Assembly (NCBI RefSeq): GCF_001955695.1
Contig: NZ_CP019236.1
Span: 3,224,001-3,288,000, forward strand
Length of the DNA stretch: 64,000 bases
Direction of reading: 5' to 3'
DNA from: Rhodoferax koreense
GTDB lineage: Bacteria > Pseudomonadota > Gammaproteobacteria > Burkholderiales > Burkholderiaceae_C
Part shown: positions 54,041-63,107 of the stretch, one piece after another
Numbering within the stretch: the first letter of the stretch is position 1
Layout: each line of letters begins with the position of its first letter
The notes under the pieces: model-generated
Seen by the model: the letters and a program-made list of their open reading frames with translations, nothing else
The model's database searches: none
Told to the model about the DNA's origin: nothing
Position numbers and translations under genes: made by a program

Positions 54041-54484
54041 ATGAAATTGATAGCATTCGCCGCCCATACCGCCCCTGCGGAAGGCCAAAAAGATGCCATT
54101 TCCCTGGCCAACGACGTGGATCCCCGCACGGTGCCGCTGGAAGGCGTGTCGCGCATCGACCTGAACTTCCCCAAGTTCACCGACGGCCGCGCCTTCAGCC
54201 AGGCTTTCCTGCTGCGCCGCCGCCTGGGTTTCCAGGGCGAGATCCGCGCCACCGGCGACGTGCTGATCGACCAGCTGGTGCAGATGCAGCGCAGCGGCTT
54301 CGACGTGGCCGTGCTGCGCGAAGGCGTGGACGCGAGCGCCGCGCAGCGCCAGTTCGACCGCTACAAGGGCTTCTACCAGGGCGACGCCGTGCATGTGGTG
54401 CCGCATTTCGCCGAACCCGCCAGCACGCTCGGCCCGGACGCGGCCGCCTACGCCGGCGAGCTCGAACGCCAGCATTCGGCCTGA
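54041..54484 (+). CDS. DUF934 family protein of the sulfate assimilation operon
   Basis: A 147-residue protein; IDLNFPKFTDGRAFSQAFLLR and the central GDVLIDQLVQMQRSGFD are typical of DUF934, a family found next to cysI and cysH. It may help sulfite reductase, but its function is not established. The ATG at 54041 follows GAGGA by eight bases. The first roughly 20 codons (54041-54105) do not look conserved and resemble, weakly, a dispersed repeat seen at the 5' end of cysN. Confidence 0.85.
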   Translation: MKLIAFAAHTAPAEGQKDAISLANDVDPRTVPLEGVSRIDLNFPKFTDGRAFSQAFLLRRRLGFQGEIRATGDVLIDQLVQMQRSGFDVAVLREGVDASAAQRQFDRYKGFYQGDAVHVVPHFAEPASTLGPDAAAYAGELERQHSA

Positions 54485-54502
54485 ACATCCCGAGAGAGAA
54501 CC

Positions 54503-55126
54503 ATGTCATCCTTCGACCTCGCCCGCATCAACGCCGAACTCGGCCGCAACGCCCCCGCACTGGTGGACTGGGCGCTGGGTTTGCGCCAGCCTGCCATCGT
54601 CACCACCAACTTCCGCCCGTTCGAGGCGGTCATCCTGCACCTGGTCACGCAAGTGAAGCCCGACGTGCCGGTGGTCTGGATGGACAACGGCTACAACACC
54701 GAGGCCACCTACCGCTTCGTGGATGAAGTGACCGAACGGCTCAAGCTGAACCTCAAGGTGTACTTGCCGCGCCGCTCGCGTGCGCACCGCGAGGCCGTGG
54801 ACGGCCCGACGCCGGCGCTGGACGATCCGCGCCATGCCGCCTTCACCGAAGAAGTGAAGCTGGAGCCTTTTGCGCGCGCACTGCGCGAGATGGCACCCAA
54901 GGTCTGGTTCACCGCACTGCGCGCCACCGACACCGCCGTGCGCGCCCAGATGGACCCGGTGAGCATCAACCCCGACGGGTTGATCAAGGTCGCGCCGCTG
55001 CTGCACTGGTCGTCCAAGGAACTGCACGAATACTGCGAAACCCACGGCCTGCCCAACAACTTCGACTACGTGGACCCCACCAAGGGCGAAGACAACCGCG
55101 AGTGCGGCCTGCATCTTGCCCACTGA
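54503..55126 (+). CDS. cysH: Phosphoadenylyl-sulfate (or adenylyl-sulfate) reductase
   Basis: A 207-residue thiol reductase of the CysH family. It has the PP-loop-related start (IVTTNFRPFEAVILHLV), the WMDNGYNTEATYRF region and the catalytic C-terminal ECGLH. The double-cysteine motif (CC..RKVEP) that marks Fe-S adenylyl-sulfate reductases is absent; the equivalent place reads EEVKLEPFARAL. That suggests a PAPS-type enzyme, yet no APS kinase gene lies in the window. It is shorter than E. coli CysH (244). It sits 18 bases after the DUF934 gene. Confidence 0.85.
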   Translation: MSSFDLARINAELGRNAPALVDWALGLRQPAIVTTNFRPFEAVILHLVTQVKPDVPVVWMDNGYNTEATYRFVDEVTERLKLNLKVYLPRRSRAHREAVDGPTPALDDPRHAAFTEEVKLEPFARALREMAPKVWFTALRATDTAVRAQMDPVSINPDGLIKVAPLLHWSSKELHEYCETHGLPNNFDYVDPTKGEDNRECGLHLAH

Positions 55127-55150
55127 GGTCCACTGACCTTGACCCCACCC

Positions 55151-56095
55151 ATGAACGCCCTGACCGACCACGCCGTGCTGCAATCCGCCGAACACCACCT
55201 GAGCAACGCCCACCTCGACGCGCTCGAGGAGGAAACCATCTTCATCCTGCGCGAGGTGGCCGCCGTGTTCGAACGGCCCACGCTGCTGTTCTCCGGCGGC
55301 AAGGATTCGCTGGTGCTGCTCAAGTGCGCCGAGAAGGCCTTCGGCGTCGGCCGCATCCCCTATCCGCTGCTGATGATCGACACCGGCCACAACTTCCATG
55401 AGGTGACCGACTTCCGCGACTTCCGCGCCAAGGAGCTCGGCGCCGAACTCATCGTGCGCAACGTCGAGGATTCGATGAAGCGCGGCACGGTGCGCCTGGC
55501 GCATCCGGGCGAATCGCGCAACGTGCACCAGTCGGTGACGCTGCTCGAAGCCATCGAGGAATTCCGCTTCGACGCGCTCATCGGCGGCGCGCGCCGCGAC
55601 GAGGAAAAGGCCCGCGCCAAGGAGCGCATCTTCAGCCACCGCGACAGCTTCGGCCAATGGCAGCCCAAGGCCCAGCGGCCCGAACTGTGGACGCTGTTCA
55701 ACACCCGGCTGCAGCCCGGCGAACACTTCCGCGTGTTCCCGATCAGCAACTGGACCGAACTCGACGTGTGGCAATACATCGAGCGCGAGAACATCGCCCT
55801 GCCCTCGCTGTACTACACCCACAAGCGCGAAGTGGTGGAACGCAAGGGCCTGCTCGTGCCGGTGACCGAACTCACGCCGCTCAAGGCCGGCGAAACCGCG
55901 GAGCAACGCGACGTGCGCTTCCGCACCGTGGGCGACATCACCTGCACCTGTCCGGTGGAAAGCTTTGCCGCGACGCCCGGCGACGTGGTGATCGAGACGC
56001 TCGCCGCCGACGTGAGCGAACGCGGTGCGACGCGCATGGACGACAAGACCTCAGAGGCGTCCATGGAAAAACGTAAAAAAGACGGATATTTTTGA
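55151..56095 (+). CDS. cysD: Sulfate adenylyltransferase subunit 2
   Basis: A 314-residue ATP sulfurylase small subunit. The PP-loop SGGKDSLVLL binds ATP, and IDTGHNFHEVTDFRD, GGARRDEEKARAKERIFS and WTELDVWQYIERENI are CysD marks. With CysN it makes adenylyl sulfate from sulfate and ATP, driven by GTP. The ATG at 55151 is chosen; a TTG at 55139 is in frame. It follows cysH by 24 bases. A 126-base gap with a hairpin separates it from cysN. Confidence 0.95.
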   Translation: MNALTDHAVLQSAEHHLSNAHLDALEEETIFILREVAAVFERPTLLFSGGKDSLVLLKCAEKAFGVGRIPYPLLMIDTGHNFHEVTDFRDFRAKELGAELIVRNVEDSMKRGTVRLAHPGESRNVHQSVTLLEAIEEFRFDALIGGARRDEEKARAKERIFSHRDSFGQWQPKAQRPELWTLFNTRLQPGEHFRVFPISNWTELDVWQYIERENIALPSLYYTHKREVVERKGLLVPVTELTPLKAGETAEQRDVRFRTVGDITCTCPVESFAATPGDVVIETLAADVSERGATRMDDKTSEASMEKRKKDGYF

Positions 56096-56145
56096 ACACC
56101 CCCAGGTTGCGCACTGCGTGTCGCGCCCACCCCCTTGCATGGGGC

Positions 56146-56182
56146 GACACCAGCGGCCCGGCAAAGCCGGTTCCGCGGTGTC
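56146..56182. repeat. Strong hairpin repeat between cysD and cysN
   Basis: GACACC...GGTGTC forms the outer stem, GCGG/CCGC the middle, and CCGGC-AAA-GCCGG the tip, in the 126-base cysD-cysN gap. I recall the CGGCCCGGCAAAGCCGG-type string as a common dispersed element in Comamonadaceae. It could attenuate cysN or stabilise the upstream message. Confidence 0.6.
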
Positions 56183-56221
56183 CCTGGAATCAGACACGCT
56201 TGTCCTTTGACGATTGAGAAT

Positions 56222-57538
56222 ATGACAAACGCTACCATTTCCATAGCTACTCCCGCAGATATCACGGGCGCTACGGCACTTTCTGCCTTGAAATTCATCA
56301 CCTGCGGATCGGTGGACGACGGCAAGAGCACGCTGATTGGCCGCCTGCTGGTGGACACCAAGGCCGTGCTGCAGGACCATCTGGCCGGCGTACAACGCCA
56401 GGGCGAAACCGATCTGGCGCTGCTGACCGACGGCCTCTCCGCCGAGCGCGAGCAAGGCATCACCATCGACGTCGCCTACCGCTACTTCAACACCGAAGAT
56501 CGCAAGTTCATCATCGGCGATGCGCCGGGCCATGAGCAGTACACGCGCAACATGGTCACCGCCGCAAGCAGCGCCGACGCCGCCGTGGTGCTGGTCGATG
56601 CGACCAAGCTCGACTGGAAGAACGCCGCGCTCGAACTGCTGCCGCAGACGCGCCGCCATTCGCTGCTGTGCAACCTGCTGCGCGTGCCGAGCATCGTCTT
56701 CGCGGTGAACAAGCTCGACGCGGTGGAAGATTCCACGCTGGCCTTTGCCAACATCTCGGGCGCGCTGAGAAAGTTCGCCACGGCCGCCGGCATCCCCGTC
56801 GAAGCCATCGTGCCGGTCTCGGCGCTGAAGGGCTGGAACGTGGTCGAGGCCGGCCATGCGGACCTGCCCGACTGGTGCGGCTACAGCGGCCCGACGCTGC
56901 TGCAGATCCTCGAACAATTGCCCGGCACCCCGGCCGAAGTGGACCAGCCGTTCGCCTTCCCGGTGCAGTGGGTGGAGAAGTTTTCGTCGAGCGCGGACAC
57001 CTCGCAGGGCCGCCGCGTGTTCTGGGGCCGCGTCGCCACAGGCGCCGTGCAGCCAGGCCAGGAAATCCGCATTCTGCCGAGCGGCCAGACGGCCACAGTG
57101 GCCCAGGTGCTGGACCACGCGCGGCGCCCGGGCAACGTGTCGGCCAGTCACAGCGCCGGCATCGTGCTCGACCGCGAGGTCGATGTGTCGCGCGGCGACT
57201 GGCTGCTGGCGAGCGGGAATTTCGAGGCGCAGCGCGAACTCTCTGCCACGGTCGCCTGGCTCGACGACGAGCCGCTGGTCGCCGGCCGCGTCTACTGGGC
57301 GCTGCACGGCCACCGCTGGGTCAAGGCCAAGGTGAAACGCATCGTGCACCGGCTCAACATCAACACCCTGGCCGAGGAAGACGCCACCGAGCTGCCGCCG
57401 AACGCCATCGGCCACGTCGAGCTCGCGCTGCAGGAACCGATCGCCACCCTGCCCTACCTGCAATCGCGCTCGCTTGGCGCGCTCGTGCTCGTCGATACGG
57501 CGAGCAACAAGACCGCGGGCGCGGTGCTGGTGCGTTGA
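56222..57538 (+). CDS. cysN: Sulfate adenylyltransferase subunit 1 (GTPase)
   Basis: A 438-residue GTP-binding subunit of ATP sulfurylase. G1 is GSVDDGKST (about 28-36), G3 [13 protein letters not shown]4 NKLD. It lacks a fused CysC kinase domain. Family conservation begins at LKFITCGS (about residue 23); the preceding 22 codons look derived from a dispersed repeat (56243-56295 aligns to 29747-29799 at 30 of 53 bases). No other ATG or GTG lies between, so these residues are probably translated. It is the last gene of the cys run. Confidence 0.9.
   Translation: MTNATISIATPADITGATALSALKFITCGSVDDGKSTLIGRLLVDTKAVLQDHLAGVQRQGETDLALLTDGLSAEREQGITIDVAYRYFNTEDRKFIIGDAPGHEQYTRNMVTAASSADAAVVLVDATKLDWKNAALELLPQTRRHSLLCNLLRVPSIVFAVNKLDAVEDSTLAFANISGALRKFATAAGIPVEAIVPVSALKGWNVVEAGHADLPDWCGYSGPTLLQILEQLPGTPAEVDQPFAFPVQWVEKFSSSADTSQGRRVFWGRVATGAVQPGQEIRILPSGQTATVAQVLDHARRPGNVSASHSAGIVLDREVDVSRGDWLLASGNFEAQRELSATVAWLDDEPLVAGRVYWALHGHRWVKAKVKRIVHRLNINTLAEEDATELPPNAIGHVELALQEPIATLPYLQSRSLGALVLVDTASNKTAGAVLVR
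56243..56295. repeat. Repeat-like segment inside the cysN 5' coding end
   Basis: This segment, from ATAGCTACT to TTGAAATT, aligns ungapped to 29747-29799 at 30 of 53 positions by hand count, and has the shape I recall for a dispersed Comamonadaceae intergenic element. It encodes residues 8-25 of CysN, just ahead of the G1 loop. Confidence 0.45.
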
Positions 57539-57608
57539 GCGCCGGCCGCATCCTCGGCGACAGGCTTTAAAATCACGGGTTTCCCCTGTTCTTACCTTTG
57601 CAAATACC

Positions 57609-57938
57609 ATGACCCACGTCGTCTCCGAATCCTGCATCCAGTGCAAATACACCGACTGTGTGGATGTCTGCCCCGTGGACTGCTTCCGCGAAGGCCCGAA
57701 CATGCTGGTGATCGACCCGGACGAATGCATCGACTGCGCGGTCTGCATCCCCGAATGCCCGGCGAATGCCATCTTCGCCGAGGAAGACCTGCCGCCGGAC
57801 CAACTCGCCTTCATCCAGCTCAACGCCGAACTCGCGCGCGCCGATGGCTGGAAGAGCATCACCAAGCGCAAGCCGGCCCTGCCGGACGCGGATGACTTCA
57901 AGGACAAGACGGGCAAGCTCGCCGCGCTGATCCGCTGA
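57609..57938 (+). CDS. fdxA: Ferredoxin FdxA (3Fe-4S/4Fe-4S)
   Basis: A 109-residue bacterial-type ferredoxin. N-terminal cluster cysteines are in [19 protein letters not shown] and [14 protein letters not shown], the pattern of seven-iron ferredoxins, followed by a long C-terminal extension as in FdxA. It carries electrons and is adjacent, with a two-base gap, to a ferredoxin-NADP reductase gene, so the pair probably acts together, perhaps supplying sulfite reductase. The start at 57609 is well supported; the longer frame overlaps cysN. Confidence 0.95.
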   Translation: MTHVVSESCIQCKYTDCVDVCPVDCFREGPNMLVIDPDECIDCAVCIPECPANAIFAEEDLPPDQLAFIQLNAELARADGWKSITKRKPALPDADDFKDKTGKLAALIR

Positions 57939-57940
57939 AA

Positions 57941-59005
57941 ATGAGCGCGCCGGCTCCGATCGAAACCGATGCCGTCGTCATCGGCGCCGGCCCGGTCGGC
58001 CTGTTCCAGGTCTTCCAGCTCGGCCTGCTGGAGATCAAGGCCCACGTGATCGATGCGCTGCCCTATGCGGGCGGCCAATGTATCGAGCTGTACCCCGACA
58101 AACCCATCTACGACATTCCTGCCGTGCCGGCCACGACCGGGCGCGAACTGGTCGCGTCCCTGATGCGGCAGGCCGCGCCGTTCGAGCCGGTGTTCCATCT
58201 GGGTGAAGAAGTCGCGAGCCTGGCGCGCCAGGCCGACGGCCGTTTCCTGCTCGGCACCTCGCGCGGCAAGACGTTTCTCAGCAAGACGGTGTTCATCGCG
58301 GCCGGCGTCGGCGCCTTCCAGCCGCGGCGGCTCAGGGTCGACGGCATCGCGACCCTCGAAGGCCGCGACCTTTTCTACCATGGGTCACCGGCGGAAGACC
58401 TGACGGGCCGGGACGTGGTGGTCGTGGGCGGTGACGAAGCCGCGCTGCAGTGCGCCCTCGACCTCGCCTCGCGTGGCCTGGGCAGCGTCACGCTGCTGCA
58501 CCGCCGCGACGTGTTGCAGGCCGGTGCCGCGGCCCTGGCCGAGATGCAGGCGCTGTGCGAGGCCGGCCAGATGGCTTTCCGCGTCGGGCAGATCATCGGG
58601 TTCGACACGCGTGTGGAAGCCGGCGAAAGCCGCCTCTCGGCCGTGCACGTCTCCGACGTGGACGCGCAATTGCACGTTCTGCCGGCCGACCGCCTGCTGG
58701 TGTTCCAGGGCTTGTCGCCCCGGCTCGGGCCGGTGGCCGACTGGGGCCTGGCCATGGCGCGCAAGCAACTCGAGGTGGACACCGAGCGTTTCGCCACCAG
58801 CGAGCCGGGCATCTTCGCCGTGGGCGACATCAACACCTATCCCGGCAAGAAGAAGCTCATCGTCTGCGGTTTCCATGAATGTGTGCTGGCGGCCTTCGGC
58901 GCCGTGGCCATCGTGTTCCCGGAGCGGCGCACGCTGCTGCAATACACCACCACCTCGCCCCGGCTGCACCAGTTGCTGGGCGTGGCCACGCCGGGCAAGG
59001 CGTAG
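57941..59005 (+). CDS. Ferredoxin-NADP reductase (thioredoxin-reductase-like)
   Basis: A 354-residue FAD enzyme. FAD motif [14 protein letters not shown] (about 15), [23 protein letters not shown] motif [16 protein letters not shown] and closing [13 protein letters not shown] are those of the TrxB-like ferredoxin-NADP reductases (YumC type). No redox CxxC is seen, as expected. It transfers electrons between NADPH and ferredoxin. It begins two bases after fdxA stop, so the two are co-translated. Confidence 0.9.
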   Translation: MSAPAPIETDAVVIGAGPVGLFQVFQLGLLEIKAHVIDALPYAGGQCIELYPDKPIYDIPAVPATTGRELVASLMRQAAPFEPVFHLGEEVASLARQADGRFLLGTSRGKTFLSKTVFIAAGVGAFQPRRLRVDGIATLEGRDLFYHGSPAEDLTGRDVVVVGGDEAALQCALDLASRGLGSVTLLHRRDVLQAGAAALAEMQALCEAGQMAFRVGQIIGFDTRVEAGESRLSAVHVSDVDAQLHVLPADRLLVFQGLSPRLGPVADWGLAMARKQLEVDTERFATSEPGIFAVGDINTYPGKKKLIVCGFHECVLAAFGAVAIVFPERRTLLQYTTTSPRLHQLLGVATPGKA

Positions 59006-59007
59006 CT

Positions 59008-59652
59008 TCAGAAGCTGGAGCGGTAGTACACCATCGGCCCGCCGCGTTTGCTGCGCAGCACCACCTTGCCGCCGCCATCCAGCTGCATCCCGATCGCGCC
59101 GAATTCGGGCGTGAGACCGCCGAACTTCGCACTCTTGAACTGCATTTCGACCCGGGCCGAATAGATCGGCTGATCCGCGTTCTGGATCAGGGTGTAGGCG
59201 TCCTGCGGCTGGTTCGGTTGGCTGATGCGGCGAAAGGCCACGACGTCGATGCGCCGCTGGTTCACCGGTGCCGAGCGCCAACGCACGCCGACGTCGATCG
59301 ATGACTGGGCGCGGTTGCCGGTCCAATTGGCGGGGGGTGTATCGACACCGACAGCCAGGCCCAGCGCCGGCTGCGCGGCCGGGCGGCTCCAGGTATTGAT
59401 CTCGAGACGCGTGGTGTTGGAATTGCCGAGATTCGCACTGCCCGTCGCCGTGCTGGAGGCGATTTCGAAAGCGGGCGGGGGCAGGCCGCTGGCAGCGGTC
59501 ACGGTCGCGCTGCCGCCACCATCGCCGTCGGCAAGCGCCGAAGCCCCGCACATGGCGGCGCAGACCGCCACCGGCCAGACATGCAGCCGCCGGCCGCCGG
59601 AAGGCCTGAGAGCCGATTCGAGACCTTGTGCCGGACCATCCATGCTGTGCAT
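59008..59652 (-). CDS. Secreted protein of unknown function
   Basis: A 214-residue protein with a signal-like N-terminus (VWPVAVCAAMCGASALA) and a Gly/Ser/Thr-rich mature part of predicted beta character (SATGSANLGNSNTTRLEI is one such stretch, split naturally). I do not recognise a family; a surface or periplasmic role is likely. The ATG at 59652 is chosen because AAGGAGGGG lies seven bases upstream. Upstream starts at 59703 lack this. It ends two bases from the convergent FNR gene. Confidence 0.6.
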   Translation of the reverse strand: MHSMDGPAQGLESALRPSGGRRLHVWPVAVCAAMCGASALADGDGGGSATVTAASGLPPPAFEIASSTATGSANLGNSNTTRLEINTWSRPAAQPALGLAVGVDTPPANWTGNRAQSSIDVGVRWRSAPVNQRRIDVVAFRRISQPNQPQDAYTLIQNADQPIYSARVEMQFKSAKFGGLTPEFGAIGMQLDGGGKVVLRSKRGGPMVYYRSSF

Positions 59653-59761
59653 CGCGACCCCTCCTTGGACGGAGCCCATTATGGAGGGACGGCCATTCAG
59701 CACAAGCTCTGTTTCAACCCGAAGCCTTGTCGGATTCGACCGACATTGTCCGCGTGGAACG

Positions 59762-60994
59762 CTACTTGCTATCGACCCGGCGGTGCATCTGAAAGAAGTT
59801 CCACATCATGAGACTCGCATCCGGCCCTGGCGCGGCATTGAAACGGAACTGTGCATCGCCGCCGCTCCAGGCGTGGTCGAGTCCCTTGATGCGGCACACG
59901 CGGACCAGGGTGGAACGGCCCAGGCTGTAGTCGAGGACCTGGTACGCATGGCGGGGACTGCGGCCCGTCAGGCGCTCTGCGAATTCGTGCGGCACCGGCT
60001 CTTGCGCTGCATCGTCGATGTGATTCACCAGCCGAAACTGCTGCGCGAGCTGCATCAGGTTGACCGAACGCACCACCTTGTCGGCATCGCCCTGCAGCAG
60101 GATTGCGGGCATGCGGGGGAATTCGGGGGACAGCGCCATGTCGTGCACGGCGTGCGCCAGGCTGTGGCTCGAGCCGTGCTGCATCGCTGAAAACGCACCC
60201 ATGCGCGAATCCACCGTACCGAAGACCGGCGCCGAGTGCAGGCCCACGGCCGCAATCAGCTGCGGATGGCGCAAGGCCACGATCTGCGCCAGCGCGGCGC
60301 CCGCCGACAGCCCGGCGATGTAGACGCGGCTGGCGTCGATGGGCAGCGTACGCATCACCTTGTGGATCGCGCCCACCACCCAGCGCACCTCGCCGCCGCC
60401 CTGCTGAGTCGCGCGCAGATGCCAGTGCCAGCAGCGGTTGTTGTCCACCGAGGCCAGTTGCTGCGGGTACAACACGGCAAAGCCCTTGCGCTGCGCCAGC
60501 GCGTTCATGCGGGTGCCCTGGGCGAACTCCGCTGCCGTCTGGGTGCAGCCGTGCAGCATCACCACCAGCGGCATCGGCTTGTGCCGGTCCGCCAGCGCGC
60601 GCGTGGGCACGAACATCCAGTAGTCCATGCGTCGCGGCGGCGTTGCCAGGCCGCCAGACGGCTCGAGATGGTAGGAGCGCAGCCATTGGCCGTGGCCGGC
60701 CGCGGGCTTGACCGCGCCGCGGGCAGCCGGGCTCTTGATCGCCTTCGCGGCCTTTTCGCCCGTGACGGCGCGGCGCTTGGACGCAGGGGTGCTGCGCACG
60801 GCGGCGCGTGACGCCGTCGGCGCCTGCAGCAGGCCGATCGATTTGAGCACCTTTTTCACCGTGCCTTCGCTTTTGCGCTTGGCCGGTGCGGGCGCGCCGA
60901 GCAGGCTGCGCAGCAGCGCCGTGCCTTGCCGCTGCTGGACCTTGCTGATGCGCTTGAAACTTTTCAGCCACAAGCTGCCTAGATTTTTGCGCAT
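59762..60994 (-). CDS. PHB depolymerase-family esterase
   Basis: A 410-residue esterase with a lysine/arginine-rich N-terminal region (1-100) and an alpha/beta-hydrolase core of the LpqC/PHB depolymerase family. LVVMLHGCTQTAAEFAQGT is the oxyanion region, the nucleophile box is GLSAGAALAQ, and the histidine is in GLDHAWSGGD. The basic N-terminus lacks a clear signal peptide, so it could bind granules inside the cell. A PhaR-like palindrome lies upstream (61012-61028). The substrate may be poly-3-hydroxybutyrate or another ester. Confidence 0.8.
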   Translation of the reverse strand: MRKNLGSLWLKSFKRISKVQQRQGTALLRSLLGAPAPAKRKSEGTVKKVLKSIGLLQAPTASRAAVRSTPASKRRAVTGEKAAKAIKSPAARGAVKPAAGHGQWLRSYHLEPSGGLATPPRRMDYWMFVPTRALADRHKPMPLVVMLHGCTQTAAEFAQGTRMNALAQRKGFAVLYPQQLASVDNNRCWHWHLRATQQGGGEVRWVVGAIHKVMRTLPIDASRVYIAGLSAGAALAQIVALRHPQLIAAVGLHSAPVFGTVDSRMGAFSAMQHGSSHSLAHAVHDMALSPEFPRMPAILLQGDADKVVRSVNLMQLAQQFRLVNHIDDAAQEPVPHEFAERLTGRSPRHAYQVLDYSLGRSTLVRVCRIKGLDHAWSGGDAQFRFNAAPGPDASLMMWNFFQMHRRVDSK

Positions 60995-61011
60995 TAATTA
61001 ATTAACCCGAT

Positions 61012-61028
61012 TTGCTGCAGTGCAGCAA
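61012..61028. promoter_or_regulatory. Candidate PhaR operator upstream of the PHB depolymerase-like gene
   Basis: TTGCTGCA-G-TGCAGCAA is a perfect 17-base palindrome containing CTGC-N3-GCAG, the site reported for the polyhydroxyalkanoate regulator PhaR. It lies 18 bases upstream of the esterase start in an unusually AT-rich stretch. The 144-base gap (60995-61138) shows no gene. Confidence 0.5.
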
Positions 61029-61138
61029 TTGTCGGGCTAACCGATAACTCGTGCCGTCCAAGGTCTTAATTAAGAATGGGCGTGCGATAAAAGTCCGCAA
61101 TCACGGAGTTACCTTCGTTCACACGTATACGAAATGGG

Positions 61139-62614
61139 TCAATCCCGCTCGGGCGCGATCGCATCCGCGTAGTCGTACAACGCGCCCAGCACTTCTTCAC
61201 CACGTTCGTCGGCCTCCTCCGAAAGCGCATCGATCTGCGCGAAGAAAGCCTCGAGGGTGCGCGCGCCGTCGGCTCCGTCGAAAAGCCGAATGGCACAGTG
61301 CTCAAGCCACCGCCCCCGCTCCTGCTCCGACAGGCTCGCGGGGAAATTGCGCGCCCGGTAGCGGAAAACCAACTCCTCGAGCCGCGTGTCGTCGAAACTG
61401 CTGCGCGCGGCGGCCAACTGTTCGGGCGACAGGCTGCGCAGGCGGTCGAGCCGCCGCCGGTCGTCGGGCGTGGGGAAACCGCCATACAGGTCTTCGTCGA
61501 TGTCCGCGCGGTGCGCCTCGGCCGGCCTCTGGAACACCTCGGGCCAGATGGCACTCATGTCGGGCAGCGCCGCAGCGATCTCGCCATGCCGCAGTTGCCT
61601 GGCGACGTCGATCCCCCAGCGCGCCGCCATTTCGGCCGACAGCGTCTTCAGGTTGCCCACCACCATCGGCGACTTGTTCAGGTGCACGGTCTTCACCGGC
61701 AGGCGCGTCACGCCTTCGGGCAGGTCCTCGGCCTTGCTGAACAGCCGCAGCCGGATGTCCTCGGCACGCAAGCGGCCCAATTCACCCGGGTCGAAGGCCA
61801 GATCCCACGCGATGAGCTCGTTGCGGTTGGTCGGATGCATGGCCAGCGGCCACATCAGCGCCAGGCAGCCGCGTTCGACGCCGAACATGCCCGAGACGTG
61901 CAGGAAAGGCCGTGCGTTCTGCAGCGTGGTCGGCAGGCCGAGTTCGGCGGCCACGCGCTCCTTCCTGTGCAGGCCGAAACAGAATTCGAACAGCCGCGGC
62001 TGCTTGTCGCGGATCAGGCGGGCCAGCGCGATTGTGGCGCGCACGTCGGACAAGGCGTCGTGTGCCGCCTCGTGCGAAAGGCCGTTCGCCGCGCTCAGGT
62101 GTTCGAGCCGGAAACTCGTGACGCCTTCGGCGTTCTTCGGCCATTGGATGCCCTGGGGCCGCAGGGCATGGGCGGTACGCACCACGTCGAGCAGGTCCCA
62201 GCGGCCGCAGTGGTTCTGCCATTCGCGCGCATACGGGTCGATGAGGTTGCGCCACAACATGAAGCGGGTGATCTCGTCGTCGAAGCGGATGGTGTTGTAA
62301 CCCACGCCGATGGTGCCGGGCGCGCCCAGCGCCTGGTTGATGCGCGCGGCGAACTCGTGCTCGGGAATGCCTTTTTCCAGGCAGGTCTGCGGCGTGATGC
62401 CGGTGAGCAGACACGACGCCGGGTCGGGCAGGTAATCGGGCGCGGGCCGGCAATACAGCATGATCGGCTCGCCGACCTCGTTGAGATCGGCATCGGTACG
62501 GATGGCTGCGAACTGCGCGGGCCGGTCACGCCGGACCTTGGTGCCGAAGGTCTCGTAGTCGTGCCAGAGAAAGGTCTGCGCGGGCGCGGTCGGCGCGTCA
62601 CCGGTGTCGTCCAT
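61139..62614 (-). CDS. sbcB: Exodeoxyribonuclease I
   Basis: A 491-residue 3'-5' single-strand exonuclease. The DEDDh nuclease begins FLWHDYETFG (residues about 15-25), continues in GYNTIRFDDEITRFML and closes with HEAAHDALSDVRATIALA. C-terminal SH3-like and helical regions follow, including HLNKSPMV, as in E. coli ExoI (475). It trims ssDNA in recombination and mismatch repair. It begins two bases after the rnhA stop on the same strand, so the genes are co-transcribed. Confidence 0.95.
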   Translation of the reverse strand: MDDTGDAPTAPAQTFLWHDYETFGTKVRRDRPAQFAAIRTDADLNEVGEPIMLYCRPAPDYLPDPASCLLTGITPQTCLEKGIPEHEFAARINQALGAPGTIGVGYNTIRFDDEITRFMLWRNLIDPYAREWQNHCGRWDLLDVVRTAHALRPQGIQWPKNAEGVTSFRLEHLSAANGLSHEAAHDALSDVRATIALARLIRDKQPRLFEFCFGLHRKERVAAELGLPTTLQNARPFLHVSGMFGVERGCLALMWPLAMHPTNRNELIAWDLAFDPGELGRLRAEDIRLRLFSKAEDLPEGVTRLPVKTVHLNKSPMVVGNLKTLSAEMAARWGIDVARQLRHGEIAAALPDMSAIWPEVFQRPAEAHRADIDEDLYGGFPTPDDRRRLDRLRSLSPEQLAAARSSFDDTRLEELVFRYRARNFPASLSEQERGRWLEHCAIRLFDGADGARTLEAFFAQIDALSEEADERGEEVLGALYDYADAIAPERD

Positions 62615-62616
62615 GT

Positions 62617-63066
62617 TCAACTCCGGCCCAGGGCCATGTCCACGCCGCGATTGGCCAGCATGTCCGCGCGCTCGTTGCCGGGGTTGCCGTTGTGGCCACG
62701 CACCCAGCGCCAGTCGATCTTGTGGCCGCCGCCGCTGACCAGCGCATCGAGCCGCTGCCACAGCTCCACGTTCTTCACGGGCTCCTTCGACGCGGTGCGC
62801 CAGCCCCGCGCCTTCCAGCCCGGCAGCCATTCCGTGATGCCCTTGAGCACGTACTGGCTGTCGAGGTAGAGCGTGACCTGGCACGGCTGCTTCAGCGCCG
62901 CCAGGCCCTGGATCACGGCCATCATCTCCATGCGGTTGTTGGTGGTGCCAAGTTCGCCACCGAACAACTCCTTTTCGAACGCGCCCGACTTCAGCCACAC
63001 GCCCCAGCCGCCCGGTCCCGGGTTGCCCTTGCACGCACCGTCGGTGTAAATCTCTACTTGCGTCAA
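62617..63066 (-). CDS. rnhA: Ribonuclease HI
   Basis: A 149-residue RNase H that cleaves RNA in RNA-DNA hybrids. The four acidic residues are in [18 protein letters not shown], the [10 protein letters not shown] helix, [11 protein letters not shown] and the late [10 protein letters not shown]. The basic protrusion helix [15 protein letters not shown] is present, so it is the cytosolic type HI. It lies upstream of sbcB and downstream of the methyltransferase gene, a neighbourhood like gloB-yafS-rnhA of enteric bacteria. Confidence 0.95.
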   Translation of the reverse strand: MTQVEIYTDGACKGNPGPGGWGVWLKSGAFEKELFGGELGTTNNRMEMMAVIQGLAALKQPCQVTLYLDSQYVLKGITEWLPGWKARGWRTASKEPVKNVELWQRLDALVSGGGHKIDWRWVRGHNGNPGNERADMLANRGVDMALGRS

Positions 63067-63107
63067 ACGAACTCCTGCTTCCTGTTGAAAAAAACCAAGG
63101 CCACACG

